Part shown: positions 52,826 through 61,837 of the stretch, piece by piece | How positions within the stretch are numbered: position 1 is the first letter of the stretch | Layout of the letters: every line of letters starts with the position of its first letter | NCBI GenBank assembly: GCA_963795385.1 | Contig: CAWCHK010000014.1 | Span: 372,001 to 436,000, forward strand | Source: CAVURS01 sp963795385 | GTDB lineage: Bacteria; Actinomycetota; Actinomycetes; Actinomycetales; CAVURS01 | Direction of reading: 5' to 3' | DNA length: 64,000 bases | Notes under the pieces: generated by a model | Database searches by the model: none | What the model was told of the DNA's origin: nothing | What the model saw: only the letters and a program-made list of their open reading frames with translations | Translations under genes and position numbers: made by a program

Positions 52826-53476
52826 CAGGCCTTCACCGCCGTCCGCCACGGGGTCAGCCACCGGCCGACGAGCAGGATCACCGAGTCGAAGGCCAGCGCC
52901 AGCAGCACGGCCAGGATCAGCCCGAGCACGATCGGCACGTTGGTGAAGTTCGAGAACCCGTCCGTGAACAGCCGCCCCAGCTGCGGGACGCCGATGATCG
53001 CCGCGACCGAGACCAGGCTGACGTTGGACACCGCCGCGACCCGCAGGCCGGCGATGATGACCGGCACCGCCATGGGCAGCTCGACCGCCAGGAACCGTTG
53101 CGGGCCGGTGTATCCCATCGCCGTCGCGGCGGCCCGCACCTCGAGCGGCACGGCGTTCAGCGCATCGGCCATGACCCGGACCATCAGGGCGACGGTGTAG
53201 ATGGTCAGGGCCACCGCGACGTTGCCGGTCCACAGGATCTGGGTGTGCAGGATGCCCGGGCAGCAGGATGAACAGCGCCAGCGACGGGATCGTGTAGAGC
53301 AGCCCGGCGATGGAGACGATCGGCGGGTAGCTCCACCGGTAGCTCGCCGCCACCCAGCCGATCGGTACGGCGATCAGGAAGCCCAGCACCAGCGGCAGGG
53401 CAGCGAGCCAGGCGTTGTTCCAGAGCCAGTGCAGGATGTCGCTCTGGTGGTCGCGGAAGTAGGTCCAGAGGCTCAT
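52825..53476 (-). CDS. Betaine-type ABC permease (OpuCB-like)
   Basis: 217 codons after removing one surplus G near 53262. The sequence begins MSLWTYFRDHQSDILHWLWN and has SYPPIVSIAGLLYTIPSLAL, typical of ProW/OpuCB permeases. The coupling helix region reads AATAMGYTGPQRFLAVELP. It lies between the ATPase and the second permease, with 19 bases to the ATPase stop. Confidence 0.9.
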
Positions 53477-53495
53477 CGCCCCCGCGGCCGCGCGC

Positions 53496-54604
53496 TCATC
53501 GCGAGACCTCGATCTTGTCGAGCACCTCGCGGGCGCTGATGGTGCCCGAGCAGCCGGCCGTCCTCGTCGACCAGTACGCCGCGCCCGGACGGCGAGGACA
53601 GCGCCGCATCCAGGGCCGCGCGCAGGCTGCCGCCCTGGGTGGCCACGGTGCCGCCACGGTTCAGATGGGTCGAGTCGACCTGGGTCGCAACGCCGTTCGC
53701 GCCCGGCGGCCGCCGATCGCGCGTCGTACCAGCCGAGCGGCTTCTTGCCGTCGTCGACCACGAGCACCCAGCCGTCGCGGGCGGCCTTGCCCGCCTCGTC
53801 CGGGCTGGCCCCGATGGTGACGACGGCCTCCGGCGTGGTGGGCAGCTGCCCGGCGCTCTCGAAGCTCAGGGCGCGGTAGCCGCGGTCACGGCCGACGAAG
53901 CCGGCCACGAAGTCGTCGGCCGGGCGGGAGAGCAGCTCGGCCGGGGTCGCGAGCTGGGCCAGGTTGCCGCCGACCCGCAGCACCGCGACCTGGTCACCGA
54001 GCTTGACCGCCTCGTCGATGTCGTGGGTGACGAAGACGATCGTCTTGCCGAGCTCGCCCTGCAGGCGCAGGAACTCGTCCTGCAGCTGGGCCCGGACCAC
54101 GGGATCGACCGCGCTGAACGGCTCGTCCATCAGCATCACCGGCGGGTCGGCCGCGAGCGCCCGGGCGACGCCGACGCGCTGCTGCTGGCCGCCGGAGAGC
54201 TGGGCCGGGTAGCGCTTGGCGAACTCCACCGGCAGCCCGACCCGCTCCATCAGCTCCAGCGCCCGCGCGCGGGCCTCCTTCTTGTCCGTGCCCAGCAGCA
54301 GCGGGACCGTGGCGACGTTGTCCAGGATGGTGCGGTGCGGGAAGAGGCCGGCGTGCTGGATGACGTACCCGATCCCGCGCCGCAGCTCGGACTTGTCGAA
54401 GGTCCCGGTGTCCTTGTCGTCCATCAGGATCTTGCCGGAGGTCGGCTCGATCATCCGGTTGATCATCCGCAGGGACGTGGTCTTGCCGCAGCCCGAGGGC
54501 CCGACGAAGACGGTGATCTTGCCCGAGGGCGCCTCCAGCGACAGCGACTCCACGGCGACCGTGCCGTCGGGGTACTTCTTGCCGACCTGATCGAACCGGA
54601 TCAC
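53496..54604 (-). CDS. Betaine-type ABC ATPase with CBS region (OpuCA/ProV-like)
   Basis: 369 codons after removing two surplus bases near 53730 and 53535. It has Walker A VFVGPSGCGKTTSLRMINR, signature LSGGQQQRVGVARALA, Walker B PVMLMDEPFSAVDPV and the switch FVTHDIDEAVKLGD. The C-terminal region (GWVLVVDDGKKPLGWYDA and GRGVLVDEDGRLLGTISAREV) is CBS-like, which in OpuA senses ionic strength or nucleotides. The GTG start overlaps the IclR stop as GTGA, so importer and regulator are one operon. Confidence 0.92.
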
Positions 54605-55365
54605 CCGGCCACCGCCCTCTCCTGTTCGACCGGGTCGAGCTGCTCGACCCGCCGCTCTTCGATGGGGTCCTCCGCCAGTGGCCCGGCGGCGCCGAGCACC
54701 TCCTCGAGGCGATGCGCCTCGGCCACCACCGTCTCGCCGAGGTCCGACAGGGCCTCCGCCTGCATCCGGTACGCCGGGCCGACGATGCTCAGTGCGGCCA
54801 CCACCCCGCCCGGCCGGCGGATCGGCGCCGACACCTGGGTGACGTCGGGCTCGCCCTGCGGCTGCCCGGTCGCGAAGCCGCCCGGACCCACGTCGCCGTC
54901 GAGGGCCCGGCCGATCGCCGTACCGGCCAGGGGGACCGTGTGACCCACCCATGCGGCGTACCGGACCGGGTGCGTCCCGTCGTACGCCGCCACGTGGACG
55001 GCCAGGCCGTCGCTGCCGCGGACGCTGAGGTACGCCGACTCCCCCGTGCTGGCGGTCAGCCGGGCCAGCGACGGGCGGGCCAGCCGGGCCAGCGGCTCCC
55101 GGGCCAGCGACCGGACGGCCAGCTGCAGCAGCCGCGGGCCGGCCCGCCAGCCCGACTCCTCGTCGCGGACCACGAAGTGCTCACGCTCCAGCGTGCGGAG
55201 CAGGCGGAGGGCGGTGCTCGCCGGGACGCCGGTCCGGCGCGAGGCCATCGACAGGGAGGTCATCTCGTGCGTGCACACGGTGGCCAGGAGGGCCAGGGCG
55301 CGCTCGACGGCACGGGTCGACGAGGAGGGCGCCTCCGGCTCCGCTGTCCGCGCCGCGCCCGCCAT
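54601..55365 (-). CDS. IclR-family regulator coupled to the betaine-type importer
   Basis: 254 residues. The winged helix (AVERALALLATVCTHEMTSL, SMASRRTGVPASTALRLLRTL) is followed by the effector domain (GESAYLSVRGSDGLAVHVAAY, PLAGTAIGRAL, GGVVAALSIVGPAYRM). The start is probably the ATG at 55363-55365, though in-frame GTG codons just upstream are possible. It is the first gene of the importer operon and is divergent from the lyase gene, so it likely controls both in response to substrate or product. This gene is free of frame breaks. Confidence 0.9.
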   Translation of the reverse strand: MAGAARTAEPEAPSSSTRAVERALALLATVCTHEMTSLSMASRRTGVPASTALRLLRTLEREHFVVRDEESGWRAGPRLLQLAVRSLAREPLARLARPSLARLTASTGESAYLSVRGSDGLAVHVAAYDGTHPVRYAAWVGHTVPLAGTAIGRALDGDVGPGGFATGQPQGEPDVTQVSAPIRRPGGVVAALSIVGPAYRMQAEALSDLGETVVAEAHRLEEVLGAAGPLAEDPIEERRVEQLDPVEQERAVAG

Positions 55366-55626
55366 GTCCACCTCCACGTGCTGACCCCTGCCCGGGGATG
55401 AGTTGTCGTGACCGATGTCGTGACTGCTTGCTGGTGCCGAACCTCTGGGGCCCGCCGCGTGTTCCCCGGGCCTGCCACCTGTTGGAATTCCCTTGCCACG
55501 TCCGAGCCTGACAGACGACCCTGACACGACCTCGGGGGAGTCCGCGAGGCGGATCCGGCCGAGCGCGCCAAGCGTCGCCGATTCGTGATGTCCGGGTCGT
55601 GCCAGGCTGCACCCCGTGAGCAGCTC
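55366..55626. promoter_or_regulatory. Divergent promoter region between IclR-importer operon and lyase
   Basis: 261 bases without a gene. It should contain promoters for both directions. The only short palindrome I see is GGAATTCC at 55484-55491, a weak operator candidate. No terminator or repeat stands out. Confidence 0.4.
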
Positions 55627-57148
55627 GTGAGCACGCTGGACGGCGAGCGCCTGTCGCTCGAGGAGATCGTGGCGATCGCCGGCGGCGCCCCGGCCGAGCT
55701 CGGTCCGGGCGGGCGTGAGCGTGCCGCGACGGCCCACCGGCTCGCCCTGCGAGTCGCGTCCGAACGCCTGGTCTACGGCCGGACCACCGGCGTGGGTGCC
55801 AACAAGGACGCTGCGATCGAGCCGGGCGAGGGCCGCGCCCACGCCGAGCGCCTGCTGCGCAGCCACGCGACCTCCGCCGGCGCGGTGCGCGACCCGCGCC
55901 GGGTCCGAGCCACGATGGCGATCCGGCTGAACCAGCTCGCGGCCGGCGGCAGTGGCGCCCGGCCCGAGGTCCTGGACGCGCTGGCGATGCTGCTGGCCGA
56001 GGGCTCGACGCCGTCCGTCCGGGAGCACGGCGGGGTCGGCACCGGCGATCTCGGGGCCCTGGCCACCATCGCGCTCGCCCTTCCCGGCGTGGCCTGGACG
56101 GCCGGCGACGCCCTGCCGTTCCTGTCCAGCAGTGCCGCCACGCTGGCCGACGCCGCGCTCGGGGTGGCCGGTCTGAGCGAGCTGGCCGAGGCCGCGGTGG
56201 CCGTGGCTGCTGTGACGTTCGCCGCGGTGGACGGGCAGCCCGAGGCCTTCGACCAGGCCGTGGAGGCGATCACGCCGTACGACGGGGCGCGTCGGGTCTG
56301 CCGGTCGATGAGGGCGATGGCCGCGCCTGAGGCGTCGCCCGCGGTGCCGCCGTCGCCCTCGCCCTCGCGGGTCGCGTCGATCGCGGGCGCCCGGCGGGGG
56401 CCGGCCCGGCTGCAGGACCCGTTCGCCCTGCGCTGCCTGCCCCAGGTGCACGGGCTGGCGCTGGACCGCCTGCAGGCGGCCGCAGCCGTCGTCGAGGACG
56501 GCTCGTGCGCGGCGGCGGAGAACCCCGTCGTGAGCGTCGCCACCGGGAGGTTCGTGCACCACGGCGGCTTCCACGCGGCGTACCTCACCAGCGCCCTGGA
56601 CAGCGCGCTGCTCGCGGTCGCGGCGGCGGCCGGGCAGTCGACCCGCCGGCTGGCGATGCTGCTCGACCCGGGGCTGACCGGGCTGCCGGCCTTCCTCGGC
56701 GACGGCACGCCGGGGGCCTCGGGGGCGATGGGGCTGGAGTACGCCGCGGGCTCGGCGCTGGGTGACCTGCGGGCCCTCGCCGTACCGGCCGCCCTGCAGA
56801 CCCTGTCGGTCTCACGGGGCGTCGAGGACGACGCGAGCTACGCCTCGCTCGCGGCCCGGCAGGCGCTGGACGCACGGTCGGCGTACGCCGTCGTGGTGGC
56901 CTGCGAGCTGGTCGCGGCCGTGCGGGCGGTCGGGCTGCGCGGGCTCGACCTCCCGCCCACCGGCTGGGGCGCCGTCGTCACCGCCGTACGCCGGTCCGCC
57001 GCTCCACCACCCGACCGGCCCGACCTGTCCGACCGCGACCTGTCCGACCGCGACCTGATCCCCCGATATCGAGTCCGTCGTCGCCCTGCTCCCCCACCTC
57101 TCCCCACATGTCAGCCCCTCCGGGCCCCAGAGCACCCGCCCGGGCTGA
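55627..57148 (+). CDS. HAL-fold lyase lacking the MIO triad (ergothionase-like candidate)
   Basis: About 507 codons, the normal size for the histidine/phenylalanine ammonia-lyase family. Conserved landmarks are VYGRTTGVGANKD (the Tyr-Gly loop), LRDPF-like QDPFALRCLPQVHG, and AENPVVSVATGRFVHHGGFH where HutH has NGNFHG. The segment that normally supplies Ala-Ser-Gly for the MIO cofactor reads GGVGTGDLGALA, so the serine is missing and MIO cannot form in the usual way. Ergothionase, which eliminates trimethylamine, is a known HAL-fold enzyme that, as I recall, works without MIO. One surplus C near 57062 hides the true end DIESVVALLPHLSPHVSP and the TGA at 57146-57148. The start is a GTG at 55627; an ATG at 55588 is possible. 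Confidence 0.75.
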
Positions 57149-57333
57149 CAACCCCCAGGCCCCGCGCAGCGTCAGCCCCTCCGGGCCCCAGAGCACCCAC
57201 CCGGGCTGACAACCCCCCAGGCCCCGCGCAGCGTCAGCCCCTCCGGGCCCCAGAGCACCCACCCGGGCTGACAACCCCCAGGCCCCGCGCAGCGTCAGCC
57301 CCTCCGGGCCCCAGAGCACCCACCCGGGCTGAC
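57110..57333. repeat. Four tandem 61-bp units, each with an inverted repeat
   Basis: Units begin at 57110, 57171, 57233 and 57294 and are nearly identical. Each carries GTCAGCCC and, 24 bases on, GGGCTGAC, so each can form a hairpin. The first unit contains the lyase stop; the last ends 30 bases before the convergent cupin stop. They may act as a multiple terminator. The spacers are the same in every unit, so this is not a CRISPR array. Confidence 0.9.
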
Positions 57334-57362
57334 AACTCGGAGGGGGCGACGCCCCGCGTGGG

Positions 57363-57944
57363 CTAGCGGGGGGCGTCGAGCGGGGCGTCGAGGGGTCGCA
57401 GCTCGTCGGCGTACGACACGGAGGTCCGCCGCAGCGCGCCCGTACGCGTGACGACGTATTGGCCCATCCGCCACAGCGGTGGGCTGTAGGCGTGGACCGA
57501 GACGCTGCCCGCGCCGCCGGTCACGCCGGTGTCGAGCCCGGTCATCCGGTGGATGTGGTCGGGCCCGAAGCAGTACGCCGTGCCGGCCTCGACCTCCGTC
57601 CGCAGCTCGGGCGCTCCGATGGCCAGGTTGTGCTCGACCAGCCGGCCCCGCGTCACGGCGACCGCTCCCGAGGAGACGTCGTGGTCGTGCCAGCCGGTGT
57701 CGTTGGCCGGCGTCCAGCACAGCACCCAGATGTCCACATGGGCGTCCCGGTGCAGCGAGACGTAGTGCCGGTGGTCGTCGCTGAACGCCACGTGCGGCTC
57801 CCAGCGCTCGGGATCGGCGGCGATCGACCGGGCCAGCTCCAGCAGCTCGCGCTTGTCGAGGTCCCGATCGGGGAGGGTCTCCAAGGTCAGCGGCCCGGGG
57901 ATGCCGGCAGAGGCTGCGCGCTCGGTGACGGTCAGCTCGGTCAT
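57363..57944 (-). CDS. Cysteine-dioxygenase-type cupin
   Basis: 193 residues. The cupin core has GWHDHDVSSGAVAVTRGRLVEH with the HxH iron ligands and a later FGPDHIHRM with the third histidine. Such thiol dioxygenases oxidise cysteine or 3-mercaptopropionate-type thiols to sulfinates with oxygen. The ATG at 57942-57944 overlaps the stop of the amidohydrolase as ATGA. In this locus it could handle a thiol or sulfur product of the lyase substrate, which is inference. Convergent with the lyase gene across the 61-bp repeats. Confidence 0.85.
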   Translation of the reverse strand: MTELTVTERAASAGIPGPLTLETLPDRDLDKRELLELARSIAADPERWEPHVAFSDDHRHYVSLHRDAHVDIWVLCWTPANDTGWHDHDVSSGAVAVTRGRLVEHNLAIGAPELRTEVEAGTAYCFGPDHIHRMTGLDTGVTGGAGSVSVHAYSPPLWRMGQYVVTRTGALRRTSVSYADELRPLDAPLDAPR

Positions 57945-58879
57945 GGAGTTCCTCCCTCGAGGAGTCGGAGCGGGTTGTTGACGGTGATGGCCCGGTCGGC
58001 GGCGGCGCCGAGGCCGAGCACGGCGGGATCGGCGTACGGCCGGTCGCTGCCCAGGACGATGGCGTCGATGCCGAGCACCCGGACCAGCGCGTCGACGGCC
58101 TGCGGCCCGTACGACGAGGTGTCGACGAACACGCCAGGGTCCAGGCCCCGGCCGGGCCCGGTCAGCCGGCCACCGCGGGCCGCGAGGCGCTCGTGCTGGA
58201 TCGGCGCGAGGCCGGCGCCGGCGGCGAAGCAGATCCGCAGATCCGGCAGCAGCGAGCGCCCGGCGACATGCCAGCTCCACCAGGCGGCGTGCATCTGCGC
58301 GACGTACGGCACCAGGGCCGGCCACCAACCCGGAAGTGCCTGTGCCGCAACGGTTCCTGCACTTCCCGGGTGCACGAGCACCGGCCGGTTGTGGGCCTCG
58401 GCCACGGCCAGCAGCGGGGCGACGGCCTCGAGGTCCTGCGGCGAGGCCAGCCAGGTCGCAGGCACCTGCAGCCCGCAGAACCCGCGCTCCAGTGCGGTCC
58501 CCAGACCGCCGACGTCCGGCTCGTGACGGCTCACCGCCGCCCAGGCACCGAACGGCTCCGGCAGCGTCGCGGCCGCTTCGTGCCAGACCTGCAGCAGGTC
58601 ACCGGCGTCGTCGCCGCGCAGGTCCTCCAGCCCCAGCGGGCTGGACAGCGAGACCAGGACCAGGCCGGCGTCGGTGCGCTCGCGCGCGGCGCGGCCGTCG
58701 ATGTCGTGGTCGGTGGGGCAGACGGCGTACGGCGGCTCGCCGGGCAGGTGCAGGGTCCAGCCGTCCAGTCGCGGGCCGGTACGGCGGCGGCGGAGCTCGT
58801 CCACGAAGGCCGGCGGCCACAGGTGCTGGTGGACGTCGACCGGCCCCTGCGCGGCCAGCGTCCGAATCGTGCCCAGCAC
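57941..58879 (-). CDS. Amidohydrolase of the ACMSD-like (amidohydrolase 2) family
   Basis: 312 residues of a TIM-barrel metal hydrolase or decarboxylase: metal ligands in VDVHQHLWPPAF, RPVLVHPG and the late aspartate in VLGSDRPYADP, with a conserved VFVDTSSYG. Members act on cyclic amides, lactones or carboxylates. The start is a GTG at 58877-58879 behind GGAGGGAG. It is co-transcribed with the cupin and divergent from the LacI regulator, whose operator boxes lie about 70 bases upstream. Ring opening of an imidazolone-like product is possible but unproven. Confidence 0.85.
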   Translation of the reverse strand: MLGTIRTLAAQGPVDVHQHLWPPAFVDELRRRRTGPRLDGWTLHLPGEPPYAVCPTDHDIDGRAARERTDAGLVLVSLSSPLGLEDLRGDDAGDLLQVWHEAAATLPEPFGAWAAVSRHEPDVGGLGTALERGFCGLQVPATWLASPQDLEAVAPLLAVAEAHNRPVLVHPGSAGTVAAQALPGWWPALVPYVAQMHAAWWSWHVAGRSLLPDLRICFAAGAGLAPIQHERLAARGGRLTGPGRGLDPGVFVDTSSYGPQAVDALVRVLGIDAIVLGSDRPYADPAVLGLGAAADRAITVNNPLRLLEGGTP

Positions 58880-58949
58880 CTGTGCTCCCTCCGGAAATCC
58901 CCGTCTGAAGAAGCCTCACCGCGCCGCAGTCGCCATCACACGTCGTGCT

Positions 58950-59011
58950 GTGAAGCGGTTCAGTGAAGGGTTTCAGTGAAGGGCTTAACCATCGCCCTTG
59001 TCAAGCGGTTC
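58950..59011. promoter_or_regulatory. Array of four LacI-type operator boxes
   Basis: TGAAGCGGTTCA (58950), TGAAGGGTTTCA (58963) and TGAAGGGCTTAA (58976) follow one another every 13 bases, and TCAAGCGGTTCA stands at 59000. They are variants of one near-palindromic box and lie between the divergent amidohydrolase and LacI genes. Confidence 0.7.
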
Positions 59012-59056
59012 ACCGCAACTCGGGCGCCCGTCACCGCCCGCCGGTACGGTGGCCGC

Positions 59057-60061
59057 ATGCCCGAGCGCAGGAGACGGGTCACGCTGCGCGATCTGGCCGA
59101 CGACACCGGGCTGTCCCCAGCGGCTGTCAGCTATGCCCTGCGCGGCCTGCACGTCCCCGAGGAGACCCAGGCCCGGGTCCGCGAGGCCGCCGACCGGATG
59201 GGCTACCAGGTCGACCCGATCGCCCGGGCCCTCGCGCTCGGCCGCACCGACACCGTCGGCGTCCTGTGCGGCTCGCTCGACGACATCTGGCAGCAGGGCG
59301 TCGCCGCGGCTCTGGGGCGCAGCCTGCTCGACGCGGGCCGGATCGCCCTGATCGTCGACGCGGCCAACGAGCCCGAGCGCGAGGAGGCCCTGGCCCAGCG
59401 ACTGGTGGACCAGCGGGTCGATGCCCTGATCGCGCTGCCGCTGGACCCGCAGGCCGCCCACTGGGCCCGGATCGCCAAGGTCACGGCCCTGGTCAGCATC
59501 GGCGACGCGCTGCCCGGCGCGAGCACCGCGGCCGAGGTGACCTTCGACAACGTCAAGGGCGTCACCGACGGGCTGGAGCAGCTGGCCGCGGCCGGGCATC
59601 GCCGGGTCGCCGTCCTGACGCCGAGCGACCGGGCCACCCCGGACCGGCCGGCCGAGCAGGTCGTGGCCAAGGTGGCACCCGAGCTCGGCCTGGTCGCCAC
59701 GCTGCGCACGACCCCGCACGACCTCGACGGCGCCAGCGCCGCGGTCTGCGAGGTCCTGCGCGGCCCGGACCCGCCCACGGCCTTCCTCTGCCTCGCGGAC
59801 TCGATCGCCTACGGCGTCTACGACGCGGGCCGGCGGCTCGGGCTCACCGTGCCCGCCGACCTCTCGGTGATCGGCTACGACGACCTCCCGGTGTCCCGCC
59901 TCCTCACCCCGCCGCTGTCGACCTACCACTGGCCGGTGGAGCAGCTGATCGAGGCGGTCGTGTCGCGGACCGTCCACGCGATCGACGACGGGCGGACCAG
60001 TCGGCGCAAGGTGCTGATCCCGGAGCGGGTCGAGCGCGGCAGCGTCGCCGCGCCGCGATGA
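59057..60061 (+). CDS. LacI-family transcriptional regulator
   Basis: 334 residues. The N-terminal helix-turn-helix (VTLRDLADDTGLSPAAVSYA, LRGLHVPEETQARVREAA) and hinge (MGYQVDPIARALA) are followed by a periplasmic-binding-protein-like sensor ending in SVIGYDDLPVSRLLTPPLST. The start is the ATG at 59057. It should repress the divergent amidohydrolase-cupin pair and its own operon through the box array upstream. Its stop overlaps the gamma-glutamyltranspeptidase start as ATGA. Confidence 0.93.
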   Translation: MPERRRRVTLRDLADDTGLSPAAVSYALRGLHVPEETQARVREAADRMGYQVDPIARALALGRTDTVGVLCGSLDDIWQQGVAAALGRSLLDAGRIALIVDAANEPEREEALAQRLVDQRVDALIALPLDPQAAHWARIAKVTALVSIGDALPGASTAAEVTFDNVKGVTDGLEQLAAAGHRRVAVLTPSDRATPDRPAEQVVAKVAPELGLVATLRTTPHDLDGASAAVCEVLRGPDPPTAFLCLADSIAYGVYDAGRRLGLTVPADLSVIGYDDLPVSRLLTPPLSTYHWPVEQLIEAVVSRTVHAIDDGRTSRRKVLIPERVERGSVAAPR

Positions 60062-61764
60062 GCGCTCCCGCCTACCCGCCCCCGGAGTCGCTCCGACCGA
60101 CGCCGCTGGGGGATCGCTGGTCGGCGGTCGGCGGGCATCCGCTGGTCAGCCACGTCGCGGCCCAGGTCCTCGGCCGGGGCGGCAACGCGGTCGACGCCGG
60201 CGTGGCCGCGGGACTCGCTGCGAACGTCGTCCAGCCGGACATGTGCAACTTCGGCGGCATCGCCTCGATCCTGGTGCGGCCGGCCGGTGACTCGACGGCG
60301 TACAGCGTTGCAGGAGTGGGGACTTGGGGCGCGAGCGCCGATCGAGAGACCCTCCTCACCCGGTACGGCGGTGACCTGCCGCCCGGTGGCGTCCCGTGCA
60401 TCGTGCCGGGCGCGCCGTCCGGATGGATCACGGCCCTGGAGCGGTTCGGCACGTGGAGCTTCGCCGACGTCGCGGCCCCGGCGATCGAGCTCGCCACGGA
60501 GGGCTTCCCGCTCGACCAGCGGGCGGCGGCCAGTCTCGAGATCACCGGCCAGGACTTCGCGCAGTGGGAGAGCAGCCGCGCGGTCTTCTGGCCGTCGGGC
60601 CGGCCGCCGCGCGCCTTCGACCGGCTGGCGCAGCCCCAGCTCGGCCGGCTGCTGCTCGACCTGGCCTCGGCCGAACGCGGTACGACGCGGGGCGATCGCC
60701 TCCGCGCGGTGCACGACCGCTTCTACCGCGGCCCGGCGGCGGCGCTGATCGCCGACTTCGTCCGGGCTCGCGGCGGCCATCTCGAGGCGTCCGACCTGGC
60801 CGGCTTCGAGGCCGAGGTCGCCGCGGCACCCAGCGTCGACTACGCGGGCTGGCGGGTGCACGTGACGCCGACCTGGAGCCAGGGGCTCATCGTCGCTCAG
60901 GCGCTGGGCGTCCTGTCCGGCTTCGACCTGAAGGCGTTGGGCCACAACAGCTCTGACTACCTCCACCACGTCGTCGAAGCGCTCAAGCTGGCCTTCTCCG
61001 ACCGCGAGGAGTTCTACGCCGACCCCGCGTTCGCCCGGGTCGGCGCGGGCGAGCTGCTGAGCGACGCGCACCTCGCCCGGCTCCGCGCGATGATCACCGA
61101 CCGGGCCCTGCCGGGGTTGGCCGCGCAGGGCCTCGCCACCCCGCCCGTACGCAGCACGACGGCCGTCACCGTCGTGGACGCCGACGGCAACGCGTTCAGC
61201 ACGGCGTGCAGCGACACCGCGGACGGCGGCCCGATCATCCCCGAGCTCGGGATCCTCTGCTCGCACCGGGGCGTGCAGAGCCGGCTCGCGGCCGGTCACC
61301 CCAACGAGCTCGCGCCCGGGAAGCGCCCCTGCGTCACTCCGTCAGCGCTGATCGCGTTGCGCGACAACGCCTCCCACGACCACATCCCTCCCGACGTCTG
61401 GGCGATGGCCTGTCCGGGCGCCGACGTCATCGTGCAGGCGATGCTCCAGGCGTTCCTCAACGTCGTCGAGTTCGACCTGACCCCGCAGCAGGCCGTCGAG
61501 GCCGCCCGGGTCGCCGGGGCGAGCTTCCCCGCCGGCTTCCACCCGCACGGCCAGTCCGACCGGCTGTTCGTCGAGGCCCGCGTGCCCGAGCGCATCCGGG
61601 GCGAGCTCGCCGCGCGAGGTCACGGCGTCGACGTCTGGCCCGACTACGAGTTCGACGCCGGGTCGGTGCAGACCTCGCTGGCGATCCGGCCGCCGGGCGG
61701 TGACCGCCCGGTCCTCAGCGCCGGCGCCGACCCGCGGCGATCGGCGTACGCGCTGGTCCGGTGA
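60058..61764 (+). CDS. Gamma-glutamyltranspeptidase family Ntn-hydrolase
   Basis: 568 residues. The large subunit has GRGGNAVDAGVAAGLAANVVQ, GGIASILV and the YLHHVVEALKLAFSDRE helix. The autoprocessing site reads RSTTAVTVVDADGNAF, where the second threonine would become the nucleophile; the usual histidine after it is an alanine. No signal peptide is visible, so it is probably cytoplasmic. It may cleave gamma-glutamyl amides or open a lactam in the catabolic locus. Coupled to the LacI gene. Confidence 0.9.
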   Translation: MSAPAYPPPESLRPTPLGDRWSAVGGHPLVSHVAAQVLGRGGNAVDAGVAAGLAANVVQPDMCNFGGIASILVRPAGDSTAYSVAGVGTWGASADRETLLTRYGGDLPPGGVPCIVPGAPSGWITALERFGTWSFADVAAPAIELATEGFPLDQRAAASLEITGQDFAQWESSRAVFWPSGRPPRAFDRLAQPQLGRLLLDLASAERGTTRGDRLRAVHDRFYRGPAAALIADFVRARGGHLEASDLAGFEAEVAAAPSVDYAGWRVHVTPTWSQGLIVAQALGVLSGFDLKALGHNSSDYLHHVVEALKLAFSDREEFYADPAFARVGAGELLSDAHLARLRAMITDRALPGLAAQGLATPPVRSTTAVTVVDADGNAFSTACSDTADGGPIIPELGILCSHRGVQSRLAAGHPNELAPGKRPCVTPSALIALRDNASHDHIPPDVWAMACPGADVIVQAMLQAFLNVVEFDLTPQQAVEAARVAGASFPAGFHPHGQSDRLFVEARVPERIRGELAARGHGVDVWPDYEFDAGSVQTSLAIRPPGGDRPVLSAGADPRRSAYALVR

Positions 61765-61837
61765 GGACATTCGTACCGCCCAGAGCAGGACGCGCGCATC
61801 TGCCGCAGCGCACCCGCGCGCTCCTAGCGTCGTCAGC

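Noticed and set aside
55627..57148. Calling this gene a second hutH
   Set aside because: The MIO triad and the GNFHG motif are both changed, and the window already holds a normal hutH next to hutU.
57110..57333. CRISPR-like array of regularly spaced repeats
   Set aside because: The whole 61-bp unit is repeated, including the parts that would be spacers, and no cas gene is present.
55585..57366. 593-residue lyase with repeats of PPGPRAPTRADN at its end
   Set aside because: The repeat peptide appears only because one surplus C near 57062 hides the natural stop at 57146-57148; the alternative frame gives a typical family C-terminus.
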